NCBI GenBank assembly: GCA_041485905.1
Contig: JBGPKK010000167.1
Span: forward strand, 1 to 10,148
Length of the DNA: 10,148 nt
Origin: JAHFUI01 sp041485905
GTDB taxonomy: Bacteria > Acidobacteriota > Vicinamibacteria > Vicinamibacterales > CAVVIG01
Direction of reading: 5' to 3'
Part shown: positions 1 through 7,275 of the stretch, one piece after another
Numbering within the stretch: position 1 is the stretch's first letter
Layout of the letters: each line of letters opens with the position of its first letter
Notes under the pieces: generated by a model
Told to the model about the DNA's origin: nothing
Database searches by the model: none
Seen by the model: the letters and a program-made list of their open reading frames with translations, nothing else
Translations under genes and position numbers: made by a program

Positions 1-1023
1 CTGCGAAGCGACGCGTTGTCGATGATGCCGAGCATCGAGCGAGTGCGCGCGGCGTCGCCCGGGGCCGGCATTTTCGCCATCGCCCTGGCCGCCGATTCGG
101 ATCTGATTCTTCAGGCCATGCGCGCCGGCGCGAACGAATTCTTCACGTGGCCACCTTCGGCCGAGGCTTTTCATGGCGCGATTCGGCGGACCGGCGCCCG
201 CCGCGAAGCGGCGACGGGTGCACGGCCCACGGCGACGACGCTGGTCTTTTTCGGCGCCAAAGGCGGTGCCGGCACGACGACCATGGCGGTCAACTGCGCG
301 GTCGAGGTCGCCAGGGTGAGCAAGCGCTCGACGGTCATCGTCGATCTGAAGCCGGGACTCGGGGAAGTGGCGCTGTTCCTCGGCGTCCGGCAGCGCTACA
401 GCATCCTGGATGCGATCGACAACCTGCACCGGCTGGATCGCGAGTTCCTGCGCGAGCTCCTCGTCAAGCACAAGTCGGGCCTGGAGATTCTGGCGGGCTC
501 GGACAATTTCGATCGTCCGGGCGCGGCGGATGCCGGCCCGATCGAAGAGATGCTCCGGCTGCTCGCGCGCCAGTACGAGTACATCCTCGTGGACGCCGGC
601 AGCCAGGTGAATTCGTGCGCGGTCGCCGCGTTGTACGCGGCCGACACAATCTTTCTGGTGGCCAACCCGGATGTGCCGTCGATCCGCAACGCGCAGCGCC
701 TGCTCGATCGTGTCCGGCAGCTCGGGGCGTGCGGCGAGCGGGTGCGCGTGCTGCTCAATCGTGCCGCCGAGCCGTATCCGATTCCGCCCAAGCAAATCGA
801 GGGGGCGATCGGCCACCCGATTCATCACACGTTCCCGAGCGACTACAAGACCGTGTCGGCGGCGCTCAATTCCGGCGTCCCGCTGGCGCTCAGCGGCAAC
901 TCGGACATCGCGGTACAGTTCGATTCGTTCACGCGAGGCGTTCTCGATCCGCAAGTCGAGATGCCGTCGCCCGCACCGAAGCGCAGCCGGCTCGGTCTCG
1001 ACCGGCTGGCGTCCATCTGGTAA
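1..1023 (+). CDS. cpaE: CpaE/TadZ-like Tad pilus localisation ATPase (5'-partial)
   Basis: This is a MinD/ParA-superfamily ATPase of the CpaE/TadZ type, which is known to place the Tad secretion machine at a cell site. The frame is open from base 1 and the first 65 or so codons look like the end of a receiver-like domain (AGANEFF), so the true start lies upstream and the TTG at 16 is unlikely to be it. 340 residues are visible. A deviant Walker A, GAKGGAGTTT, lies at visible residues 85-94: the signature lysine (K87) is present but threonine replaces the usual P-loop lysine (residue 92). The switch region DLKPGLGEVALFL (115-127) follows, and a Walker B-like ILVDAG is at 195-200. The stop is 5 bases before cpaF. 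The missing P-loop lysine fits CpaE-type proteins and suggests weak ATP turnover. A generic ParA is unlikely given the neighbours. Confidence 0.9.
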   Translation: MRSDALSMMPSIERVRAASPGAGIFAIALAADSDLILQAMRAGANEFFTWPPSAEAFHGAIRRTGARREAATGARPTATTLVFFGAKGGAGTTTMAVNCAVEVARVSKRSTVIVDLKPGLGEVALFLGVRQRYSILDAIDNLHRLDREFLRELLVKHKSGLEILAGSDNFDRPGAADAGPIEEMLRLLARQYEYILVDAGSQVNSCAVAALYAADTIFLVANPDVPSIRNAQRLLDRVRQLGACGERVRVLLNRAAEPYPIPPKQIEGAIGHPIHHTFPSDYKTVSAALNSGVPLALSGNSDIAVQFDSFTRGVLDPQVEMPSPAPKRSRLGLDRLASIW

Positions 1024-1028
1024 CCCAT

Positions 1029-2375
1029 ATGAACATGCCGGCACAGGTCGCCCCGCCCGCTCCGACGTCTGCGTTCGCGACCAGCTCGCGGCCGCCGATG
1101 CGCGCGCAGTACCTCGAGCTGAAGGCGGCCATCCACCGCAAGCTGCTCAACCGGCTGAACCTCGAGGCGCTCGCCCAGGCCGACCGGCCGCGCGCCGAGA
1201 GTGAGATTCGCACGCTGGCGACCGAACTGCTGATCGAGCACGGGACGCCGATCAGCCTCGCCGAGCGCGATACGCTGTTCGTCGAGCTGATCGACGAGGT
1301 TTTCGGCCTCGGCCCGCTGGAACCGCTGCTGCGCGATCCGTCCATCAGCGACATCCTCGTGAACACGTACCAATACGTGTTCGTCGAGCGGGCGGGCGTG
1401 CTCGAGCGCGTGCCGGCGACCTTTCAGGACGACAAGCATCTGCTGCGCGTGATCGACCGAATCGTGAGCCGGGTCGGCCGCCGCGTCGACGACAGCTCGC
1501 CGATGGTCGACGCCCGGCTTCCTGACGGATCGCGCGTCAACGCCATCATTCCTCCGCTGGCCGTTGACGGGCCGCTGATGTCGATCCGGCGTTTTCCGGC
1601 CGAGCGCCTCAAGGCTGACGATCTCGTGACGCTGCGCGCGCTGACCCGACCCATGATCGATTTCCTCACCCACTGCGTCCGCGCGCGTCTGAACTGCCTG
1701 ATCAGCGGTGGCACCGGCGCTGGCAAGACGACGCTGCTCAACGTGCTCTCCGGGTTCATCGGCGAGCGCGAGCGCATCGTCACCATCGAGGATGCCGCCG
1801 AGCTGCAGCTGCATCAGGAGCACGTCGCGCGCCTGGAAACGCGGCCGCCCAACGTGGAAGGGAAGGGGGCGATCCGGCAGCGGCAGCTGGTCATCAACGC
1901 GCTGCGTATGCGTCCCGATCGCATCATCGTCGGCGAGGTCCGCGGCGAAGAAGCGCTCGACATGCTGCAGGCCATGAACACGGGCCACGACGGCTCGCTG
2001 ACCACGGTCCACGCCAATACGCCGCGCGACGCGCTGTCGCGCATCGAGACGATGATTGCGATGGGCGCGACCCATCTGCCCGAGCGGGCCATGCGGCAGC
2101 AGATTTCGTCGGCGATCCAGCTCGTCGTGCAGCAGACACGGCTGAGCGACGGCTCGCGTAAGGTCACCAGCATCTCGGAGATCACCGGCATGGAAGGCGA
2201 CGTGATCACCATGCAGGAGATCTTCATGTTCGAGAAGATGGGGATCACGCAGGACGGGAAGGTCATCGGACGCTTCCGCGCGACCGGCGTCAGACCTCGA
2301 TGCTGCGAACGGCTCAAAGTCTCCGGCATCCACCTCCCGGCCGACATGTTCGAAGGGGTCACGGAGGTCCGCTGA
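1029..2375 (+). CDS. cpaF: CpaF/TadA-type Tad pilus assembly ATPase
   Basis: This is a type II/IV secretion superfamily ATPase (448 residues). In Tad systems this hexameric cytoplasmic ATPase powers pilin extrusion and, where studied, retraction. An N-terminal all-alpha region (about 25-100) containing FGLGPLEPLL leads into the secretion ATPase core. Walker A is GGTGAGKTT (227-235), the Asp box is VTIEDAAEL (251-259), Walker B is RIIVGEVRGEE (298-308) and the His box is GHDGSLTTVHAN (319-330). All the expected catalytic motifs are intact and the length is normal. The ATG at 1029 is chosen because the open frame upstream of it is out-of-frame overlap with cpaE. No clear Shine-Dalgarno precedes it, so translation is probably coupled to cpaE, which ends 5 bases earlier. 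A second ATG at 1035 is possible. The last codon runs into tadB through TGATG. Confidence 0.95.
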   Translation: MNMPAQVAPPAPTSAFATSSRPPMRAQYLELKAAIHRKLLNRLNLEALAQADRPRAESEIRTLATELLIEHGTPISLAERDTLFVELIDEVFGLGPLEPLLRDPSISDILVNTYQYVFVERAGVLERVPATFQDDKHLLRVIDRIVSRVGRRVDDSSPMVDARLPDGSRVNAIIPPLAVDGPLMSIRRFPAERLKADDLVTLRALTRPMIDFLTHCVRARLNCLISGGTGAGKTTLLNVLSGFIGERERIVTIEDAAELQLHQEHVARLETRPPNVEGKGAIRQRQLVINALRMRPDRIIVGEVRGEEALDMLQAMNTGHDGSLTTVHANTPRDALSRIETMIAMGATHLPERAMRQQISSAIQLVVQQTRLSDGSRKVTSISEITGMEGDVITMQEIFMFEKMGITQDGKVIGRFRATGVRPRCCERLKVSGIHLPADMFEGVTEVR

Positions 2376-3334
2376 TGCTGCTGCCGATCTTCGTGTTCTT
2401 CGTCGGAGCCGGCGCCGTTGTCGGCGCATACGCGGCCATCGCCCATGTGCCGGGGGCGCTCGCGGGTCGCCGACTCGATCGGCGTCTTCGTGACGTGTCG
2501 GCCCCCGCCGAAGACGACCCGGAGCACGCACATTCAACCGTCGTGATGCGGGAGATTGTCGGCCCGTTACCGGGCGTCGATCGGTTCGCGGCCGGCTCGC
2601 GCCTCGCCGTGCTGATCGAACAGTCAGGGTGCCGCACGACCGCGAGCGCAGTGGTGCTTATGACTCTGGCGGCTGCAGGCGCGTCCGGCCTGCTTGCGTT
2701 CATGTTCGTTCACCAGTGGTATGCGGCGCTGCCGGCCGCGGCGCTGGGAGGCGCGCTGCCGACGTGCTTCCTGATGTATCGCCGCTCGAGCCGCTTGAAA
2801 GCGTTCGAGGAAGAATTCCCCGAGGCGCTCGATCTGCTCTCGCGCGCGCTGCGCGCGGGCCACGCGTTTCAGACAGCGATGGGCATGGTGGCCGACGAGC
2901 TGAGGCCGCCGGTCGGGCCGGAATTCAAGACGACGTTCGAGCAGCAGAACTTTGGCTTGCCGCTGCGGGATGCGCTGGACCAGCTCGCCGTACGCGTGCC
3001 GATCCTCGACGTCCGATTCTTCGTTACCGCCGTGCTCATCCAGCGCGAGACCGGCGGCAATCTGTCGGAGATTCTTGACAACCTCGGGCACGTGGTTCGC
3101 GAACGGTTCAAGATCCGCCGGCAGATCCGCGTCCACACGGCGCACGGGCGATTCACCGCGTTCGTGCTGCTGTCGCTGCCGCCGCTGCTGGCGGCGGCGC
3201 TGATGGTCATCAACCCCGACCACATGAATCTGCTGTTTCACGAAAAGGTCGGACAGACGGTGCTGATGGTCGCCATCGTCATGCAGGCCATCGGGTTCGT
3301 CTGGATCCGCAAGGTCATCAGGATCGAGGTCTAG
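2375..3334 (+). CDS. tadB: TadB, Tad pilus inner-membrane platform protein
   Basis: This is a type II secretion system F (GspF-like) family protein of 319 residues. TadB pairs with TadC in the inner membrane as the platform on which the CpaF ATPase acts. There is an N-terminal membrane segment (about 3-24), a pair of hydrophobic segments (about 91-112 and 115-134), a cytoplasmic T2SSF domain (about 145-255) with the typical FPEALDLLSRALRAG and QRETGGNLSEIL signatures, and two C-terminal membrane segments (about 260-280 and 292-310). The ATG at 2375 overlaps the cpaF stop by one base. A good GGAGG sits at 2363-2367, which supports this start over the longer open frame from 2300 that runs inside cpaF. 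The length is typical of the family. Confidence 0.94.
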   Translation: MLLPIFVFFVGAGAVVGAYAAIAHVPGALAGRRLDRRLRDVSAPAEDDPEHAHSTVVMREIVGPLPGVDRFAAGSRLAVLIEQSGCRTTASAVVLMTLAAAGASGLLAFMFVHQWYAALPAAALGGALPTCFLMYRRSSRLKAFEEEFPEALDLLSRALRAGHAFQTAMGMVADELRPPVGPEFKTTFEQQNFGLPLRDALDQLAVRVPILDVRFFVTAVLIQRETGGNLSEILDNLGHVVRERFKIRRQIRVHTAHGRFTAFVLLSLPPLLAAALMVINPDHMNLLFHEKVGQTVLMVAIVMQAIGFVWIRKVIRIEV

Positions 3335-3336
3335 CC

Positions 3337-4242
3337 ATGGTGCTGTTGCCGGTTCTCGCATTTCTCTTCGCGTCGCTGCTGGTGACCGCCGTTGGGCTGG
3401 CGCTGACTCCAAGTTCGAGCGCGACGATCGATCGGCGTCTCGGCGAGGTGCTCGACTCGAGCGGCATGCCGTTGTCCGACGGCGGGTACGGCCGCACGAT
3501 GATTGGCGCGCTCAAGCGGGTGGGTAACATGGCGCCGCGGCCCGTGGCGGAGATGGGCAAGCTGCGGCAGCGTCTCATTACGGCCGGATTCCGCGGTGGA
3601 GAAGCGCTCATCACGTTCCTGGGGATCCGCATCGGCGCCGCCCTGGCGGTATTCGCGCTGTTCATGACGGGCCTGGTCCCGCGACAGAACCTGTGGACGG
3701 CGCTCGTGGCGTGCGGCTTCGGCTACGTGCTGCCTGGCATGGTGCTGGCCCGTATGGCCAAACGGCGGCAGCATCGCATTCGGCTCGGGCTGCCCGACGC
3801 GCTCGATCTCCTCGTGGTCAGCGTCGAAGCCGGCCTGGGACTCGATCAGGCCATTCAGCGCGTCGGCGCCGAGCTGGCGTTCGCGCACCCCGATTTGTGC
3901 GATGAACTGCGGCTGATCAATCTCGAGCTGCGCGCGGGCAAGGCGCGATCCGAGGCGCTGCACAATCTCTCCGATCGCACCGGCCTCGACGACATTCGCG
4001 CGCTCGTGACGATGCTCGTGCAAACCGACAAATTTGGCACCAGCGTGGCGCAGTCGCTGCGGGTCCACTCGGACACGGTCCGGACCAAGCGGCGTCAGCG
4101 CGCGGAAGAAGCCGCCGCCAAAACCGGCGTGAAGATGGTGTTTCCGCTCGTCCTCTGCATCTTTCCGGCAATTTACGTCGTGACGCTTGGCCCCGCGGCG
4201 ATCAAGTTCATGCAGTTCGGTCTGATGGGGCCCGGGAATTAG
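3337..4242 (+). CDS. tadC: TadC, Tad pilus inner-membrane platform protein
   Basis: This is the second T2SSF-family protein of the operon, 301 residues. It is assigned to TadC from its order after TadB and from the signatures LPDALDLLVVSVEAGLGL (152-169) and LVQTDKFGTSVAQSLRVHSD (227-246), which are typical of TadC. Hydrophobic segments are at about 3-24, 96-113, 119-138 and 267-286. The T2SSF domain (about 150-265) is cytoplasmic and carries a basic stretch at 247-256 before the last membrane segment. The start ATG lies 2 bases after the tadB stop and is preceded by GAGGT at 3326-3330, a good ribosome binding site located inside the end of tadB. Tight packing implies co-translation with TadB. 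The family assignment is firm. Confidence 0.93.
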   Translation: MVLLPVLAFLFASLLVTAVGLALTPSSSATIDRRLGEVLDSSGMPLSDGGYGRTMIGALKRVGNMAPRPVAEMGKLRQRLITAGFRGGEALITFLGIRIGAALAVFALFMTGLVPRQNLWTALVACGFGYVLPGMVLARMAKRRQHRIRLGLPDALDLLVVSVEAGLGLDQAIQRVGAELAFAHPDLCDELRLINLELRAGKARSEALHNLSDRTGLDDIRALVTMLVQTDKFGTSVAQSLRVHSDTVRTKRRQRAEEAAAKTGVKMVFPLVLCIFPAIYVVTLGPAAIKFMQFGLMGPGN

Positions 4243-4244
4243 CC

Positions 4245-5609
4245 ATGCTTACTGCAGTCCTCGTCAACGAACCGCCTGACACGATTGCCGACGGCCGCGC
4301 GCCGGCGCCGCGCGCGCCGGCGACGATTGAAGCCACCGGGATCGGCGCGGATCAGATCGGGCGGTTGCTCGTCAAGACCCTGTACAGCGGCGAGGCCACC
4401 GGTCTCGCGCTGGCCGCGCGCCTGCGGCTTCCGTATCCGCTGGTCGAACCGATTGTCGAGCACGCGCGGGCTGAACGGATGATCGAGGTGCGCGGCGCCG
4501 CCGGATCGGGCACCGCGGGCTTCCGCTACGCGCTCACCGACCTGGGTCGCGACCGGGCCGCGCAGTATCTCGCCGCGAATCAGTACGTCGGTCCTGTCCC
4601 TGTCCCGCTGGCCGCCTACGTGACCACGATGCGCGAGCTCGCGGCGAGGCGTGGGTATATCGAGCGAGCGCAGCTCCGCAACGGCTTCTCGCACCTCGTC
4701 ATCGGCGACGATGTGCTCGAGCAGCTGGGACCCGCCGTCAACGCCGGCAAGGCCGTGTTCCTCTACGGGCCTCCGGGAAACGGCAAGACCGTGATCGCGG
4801 AGGGAATGGGCCGCATGCTCGGCGGCGACATGTACATCCCGTACGCGATCGACGTCGACGGTCAGACCGTCACATTGTTCGATCCCGTCAACCACGAATC
4901 ACTGGACACGGCGGACGGCGAGACCAATCAGGTATCGATCGTGAACGTGGCGCCGCGCGATCGCCGCTGGATCCGCATCAAGCGTCCGGCCATCATCGTC
5001 GGCGGCGAGTTGACGCTCGACATGCTCGATCTGACGTTCAACCCGATCTCGAAATTTCACGAGGCGCCGATTCAGTTGAAGGCGAACGGCGGTGTCCTCC
5101 TCGTCGACGATTTCGGCCGGCAGCGCATCAGACCGGAGGAGCTGCTCAATCGCTGGATCGTGCCGCTCGAGAGCCGCGTCGATTACCTGACGCTACACAC
5201 CGGCAAGAAATTCCAGATACCGTTCGACGTCCTGATCGTGTTTGCGACGAACCTCGATCCGGCATCGCTGGTGGACGAAGCGTTCCTGCGCCGTATTCCC
5301 TACAAGATCCCGATCGGCGACCCGACACTCGAGGAGTTCACGCGCATCTTCGAGCTCAATTGCCGCGCCCGCAACCTCCGGTTCCATCAGGTGATGGTCG
5401 CCTATCTTCAGCGCCGGCATTACGGGCCGCATCGGCGGCCGATGCGGGCGTGCCACCCGCGCGACCTGCTCGAGCAAATCACGGCGCTGTGTCGTTATCA
5501 GGGGAGGGAACCAGTCATCTCCCGCGAGCTGCTGGACGCCGCGTGCCGCGCATATTTTGTGGACGGTCCGCCGGTGACGCCGAAAGAATCCGCCCCGAGG
5601 CGGTTGTAG
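4245..5609 (+). CDS. Winged-helix AAA+ ATPase of the Tad operon
   Basis: This is a 454-residue ATPase of unknown role. Residues about 10-30 are an Ala/Pro-rich, low-complexity N-terminus. Residues about 36-108 look like a winged-helix domain: helical segments around TGLALAARLRLPYPLVEPIV, then a wing-like FRYALTDLG. The AAA+ core has Walker A GPPGNGKT (175-182), Walker B GGVLLVDDFG (282-291), sensor 1 ATN (334-336) and a candidate arginine finger in EAFLRRI (346-352). All catalytic motifs are intact, so it should hydrolyse ATP. A helical lid region at about 365-440 follows. It starts 2 bases after tadC and ends 8 bases before the next gene, so it is part of the pilus operon. The wing could bind DNA or protein; a chaperone-like or regulatory role in pilus assembly is inference. 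It is neither CpaF nor CpaE. Confidence 0.85.
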   Translation: MLTAVLVNEPPDTIADGRAPAPRAPATIEATGIGADQIGRLLVKTLYSGEATGLALAARLRLPYPLVEPIVEHARAERMIEVRGAAGSGTAGFRYALTDLGRDRAAQYLAANQYVGPVPVPLAAYVTTMRELAARRGYIERAQLRNGFSHLVIGDDVLEQLGPAVNAGKAVFLYGPPGNGKTVIAEGMGRMLGGDMYIPYAIDVDGQTVTLFDPVNHESLDTADGETNQVSIVNVAPRDRRWIRIKRPAIIVGGELTLDMLDLTFNPISKFHEAPIQLKANGGVLLVDDFGRQRIRPEELLNRWIVPLESRVDYLTLHTGKKFQIPFDVLIVFATNLDPASLVDEAFLRRIPYKIPIGDPTLEEFTRIFELNCRARNLRFHQVMVAYLQRRHYGPHRRPMRACHPRDLLEQITALCRYQGREPVISRELLDAACRAYFVDGPPVTPKESAPRRL

Positions 5610-5617
5610 GTCCGGTG

Positions 5618-6241
5618 ATGCCGGTCAAACGCTTTCGCGACGTGGCCACCGACCTGATAGCCCGATTGACGGTGACGACCTTGTTCGTCATGCTGTCGAT
5701 GAACCTGCTGGGCGACTTCGTGCACACGCAACGGCTGACGGGGTTGCTGCTGCTCGTGAGCGAAGCGCTGGTTGCCGTGCTGACGCTGGTGCGCCGGCGG
5801 ACACGCATCGTCGATCGATCGCCGGCGGCGGCGCTGGTGACGGCGATTTCTCTGATCGGCCCGGCGCTGTTGCGGTCGGCCGACGGCGCCGGTGTGGTGC
5901 CCGACCAGCTGACGGCCCTGGTGTCGGTGGCGGGACTGATCGCGGTGATTGCCGGCAAGATCACGCTGGGGCGAAGCTTCGGGATCGCGCCGGCGAACCG
6001 GGGCGTCGTGGTCGCCGGTCCGTACGCGCTCGTGCGTCACCCGATTTACGCCGGGTATCTGCTCAGTCACGTGGCGTTTGCATTCGCGTATCCGACGGCG
6101 TGGAACATCGGGGTGCTGGCGGCGACCGACGTGGCGCTTGTCCTGCGCGCGCTGTGCGAAGAGCGCGTGCTCGCCAGCGATCGGTCGTATCAGGTCTACT
6201 GCCGGCGCGTCGCGTGGCACCTCGTGCCGGGGGTTTTTTAG
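5618..6241 (+). CDS. Isoprenylcysteine carboxylmethyltransferase-like membrane protein
   Basis: This is a 207-residue integral membrane protein of the ICMT/phospholipid-methyltransferase-like family. Hydrophobic segments lie at about 15-34, 41-59, 70-86, 98-114 and 143-180. The C-terminal catalytic signature is present: GPYALVRHPIYAGYLL (134-149), then EERVL (181-185) and the YQVYCRRVAW...PGVF ending, which in this family binds S-adenosylmethionine and the methyl acceptor. Bacterial members often have unknown substrates, so lipid, thiol or protein methylation cannot be told apart here. The start ATG at 5618 (or the adjacent in-frame GTG at 5615) is 8 bases after the preceding stop. The open frame runs back to 5360 but that part overlaps the ATPase gene and is rejected. 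The stop TAG is directly followed, in the same frame, by the GTG of the next gene. Confidence 0.85.
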   Translation: MPVKRFRDVATDLIARLTVTTLFVMLSMNLLGDFVHTQRLTGLLLLVSEALVAVLTLVRRRTRIVDRSPAAALVTAISLIGPALLRSADGAGVVPDQLTALVSVAGLIAVIAGKITLGRSFGIAPANRGVVVAGPYALVRHPIYAGYLLSHVAFAFAYPTAWNIGVLAATDVALVLRALCEERVLASDRSYQVYCRRVAWHLVPGVF

Positions 6242-6700
6242 GTGCGACTTAACCCGCTTGTTACGCTGATCAACGCGCGATCGGGCCGGATCGTCGCCAG
6301 TGCGACGGAGCTGGCGCTGACGCGAAGCGAACGGCGACGCGGCCTGCTCGATCGTTCCAAGCTCGATCCTGCGTCGGCGCTCGTCATCGCGCCGTGCGTG
6401 ATGATTCACACGGCCTTCATGCGCTTCGCGATCGACGTGATCTTCGTGGATCGGACGGGCCGGATCATGCGTGTCGTGCGCGATCTGGGACCGTGGCGCA
6501 TCGCCGCGTCCTTGGGCGCATACGCCACGATCGAGCTGGCATCGGGCGCGCTCGAATCGTGCGATGTCGCAGTTGGCGATCGGCTCTACCTGGAGGGCGC
6601 CGCGGGCGCGGGGTTTGGCGTCGGCCCTCTGCGGGCGCTGTCGTCGGGGCTCGGCACTCTGCGAATGACCGCTTCCAGTCCGGCCCGCTCCGGGTCGTAA
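6242..6700 (+). CDS. DUF192 family protein
   Basis: This is a 152-residue protein whose first 119 residues match the DUF192 pattern: RRRGLLDRSKLDP (31-43), HTAFMRFAIDVIFVDRTGRI (56-75) and the closing AYATIELASGALESCDVAVGDRLYL. DUF192 proteins form a small beta fold of unknown biochemical role. Many are exported, but no signal peptide is seen here. The GTG start abuts the upstream stop codon. A GGGGG run at 6229-6233 could act as a ribosome binding site, otherwise translation may depend on termination of the gene before. The last 33 residues, rich in Gly, Ala and Ser, go beyond the usual domain end. They overlap a possible ORF on the other strand, so this tail may be incidental. It is the last gene of the operon visible here. 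Confidence 0.85.
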   Translation: MRLNPLVTLINARSGRIVASATELALTRSERRRGLLDRSKLDPASALVIAPCVMIHTAFMRFAIDVIFVDRTGRIMRVVRDLGPWRIAASLGAYATIELASGALESCDVAVGDRLYLEGAAGAGFGVGPLRALSSGLGTLRMTASSPARSGS

Positions 6701-6846
6701 ATGCCCCACTCGTCGTGAACGGGTCGCGCGGACACCTGCCCGTCCGCCGGCGTCGCCTTCGGTACCACACCTGCTGCAGGGGCAAGCCCCATTCCTTGCG
6801 AGATCGCCAAAAAGATATCGGAAAAGCGGGCGCAAGACGCCGACAC
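6586..6846 (-). CDS. Doubtful small ORF downstream of queF
   Basis: This 86-codon frame starts at a GTG 24 bases after the queF stop and lies in the same frame as queF. It reads like protein in places: FSDIFLAISQGMGLAP near the start and HDEWGIYDPERAGLEAVIRR in the middle, followed by a Pro/Ala-rich tail. No Shine-Dalgarno is seen before the GTG. The last 115 bases overlap the 3' end of the DUF192 gene on the opposite strand, so one of the two gene ends is probably not under selection. I do not recognise a family. It could be a small real gene, a decayed C-terminal fragment of a longer protein, or chance in GC-rich DNA. Confidence 0.35.
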   Translation of the reverse strand: MSASCARFSDIFLAISQGMGLAPAAGVVPKATPADGQVSARPVHDEWGIYDPERAGLEAVIRRVPSPDDSARRGPTPNPAPAAPSR

Positions 6847-6870
6847 GGTCTGACAGATTTGGCGCCCCCG

Positions 6871-7218
6871 TTACGATTTTCGATACGACGCAGTCACCGT
6901 CGTCTTGATGCCGCCGCGGACCGCGAAGTCGCCGACCACCTCCATACGGCGCGGATGGATCGCCGCGACCAGGTCGTCGAGGATCTCGTTGGTGACGTGC
7001 TCGAAGAAAATGCCGCGGTTCCTGAATCCGACGATGTAGTACTTGAGCGATTTGAGCTCGATGCAGTGCGCGTCGGGCACGTAGGTGATGCGAATTTCGC
7101 CGAAATCAGGCAGGCCGGTCTTCGGGCACACCGACGTGAATTCGGGACACGCGATCGCGATTTCGTAATCGCGCCCGGGCTGCGGATTGAGAAAGGTCTC
7201 GATCGTGGCGCTTGACAT
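6871..7218 (-). CDS. queF: QueF, NADPH-dependent 7-cyano-7-deazaguanine reductase
   Basis: QueF reduces the nitrile preQ0 to the amine preQ1 with NADPH, a late cytoplasmic step in making the tRNA modification queuosine. At 115 residues this is the short single-domain (unimodular, YkvM-like) form, somewhat compact for the type. The catalytic cysteine is in SVCPKTGLPDFG (Cys31, with Asp38), the QueF motif ELKSLKYY is at 54-61, and the conserved FFEHVTNEI (71-79) supplies the active-site Glu/His. All key residues are present. The ATG at 7218 has no obvious ribosome binding site, and a promoter-like extended -10 lies only 10 bases upstream, so the message may be leaderless. No other queuosine gene is in view. 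It is transcribed away from the HU gene. Confidence 0.96.
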   Translation of the reverse strand: MSSATIETFLNPQPGRDYEIAIACPEFTSVCPKTGLPDFGEIRITYVPDAHCIELKSLKYYIVGFRNRGIFFEHVTNEILDDLVAAIHPRRMEVVGDFAVRGGIKTTVTASYRKS

Positions 7219-7227
7219 ACGCGAAAA

Positions 7228-7236
7228 ATTCTAGCA
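7228..7236 (-). promoter_or_regulatory. Extended -10 promoter for queF
   Basis: On the - strand the sequence reads TGCTAGAAT, an extended -10 element (TGn before a hexamer with four of six matches to TATAAT, TAGAAT). There is no convincing -35 at normal spacing, which fits the extended -10 class. Transcription would begin around 7221-7222, only a few bases before the queF ATG at 7218, which predicts a leaderless or nearly leaderless mRNA. Confidence 0.5.
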
Positions 7237-7248
7237 TTACGGCCGTAA
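7237..7248. promoter_or_regulatory. Perfect palindrome, candidate operator
   Basis: TTACGGCCGTAA is a perfect 12-bp palindrome that directly abuts the extended -10 element of queF on its upstream side, where a -35/spacer-region repressor would bind. It is also about 30 bases upstream of the HU-gene -35. The position suggests an operator for queF, but the binding protein is unknown. It has no loop, so it is more likely a DNA site than an RNA hairpin. Confidence 0.35.
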
Positions 7249-7275
7249 AAGCGCTGGTTTTCACGGAAGGGCTGT

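Noticed and set aside
147..1028. Open frame upstream of cpaF, in frame with it
   Set aside because: It lies out of frame inside cpaE, whose motifs are clear, and its translation is Arg/Gly-rich with no domain. It is a GC-rich shadow.
843..2537. A very long open frame on the - strand across cpaF
   Set aside because: It is antisense to a gene with all the secretion ATPase motifs, and its translation is rich in Arg, Asp and His with no recognisable domain.
4301..4325. GC-rich inverted repeat near the start of the AAA+ gene
   Set aside because: It encodes the Ala/Pro/Arg-rich linker and is explained by low-complexity coding in GC-rich DNA.
5360..5617. N-terminal extension of the methyltransferase-like gene
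   Set aside because: This stretch overlaps the AAA+ ATPase gene in another frame, and the membrane protein begins naturally at 5618.
6771..6790. Intrinsic terminator after the DUF192 gene (GGGG-CAAG-CCCC)
   Set aside because: The stem is only four or five base pairs and no T-run follows. It also falls inside the doubtful - strand ORF, so it is not called.
6394..7215. Open frame on the + strand across DUF192 and queF
   Set aside because: It is out of frame with DUF192 and antisense to queF. Both real genes carry recognisable motifs.
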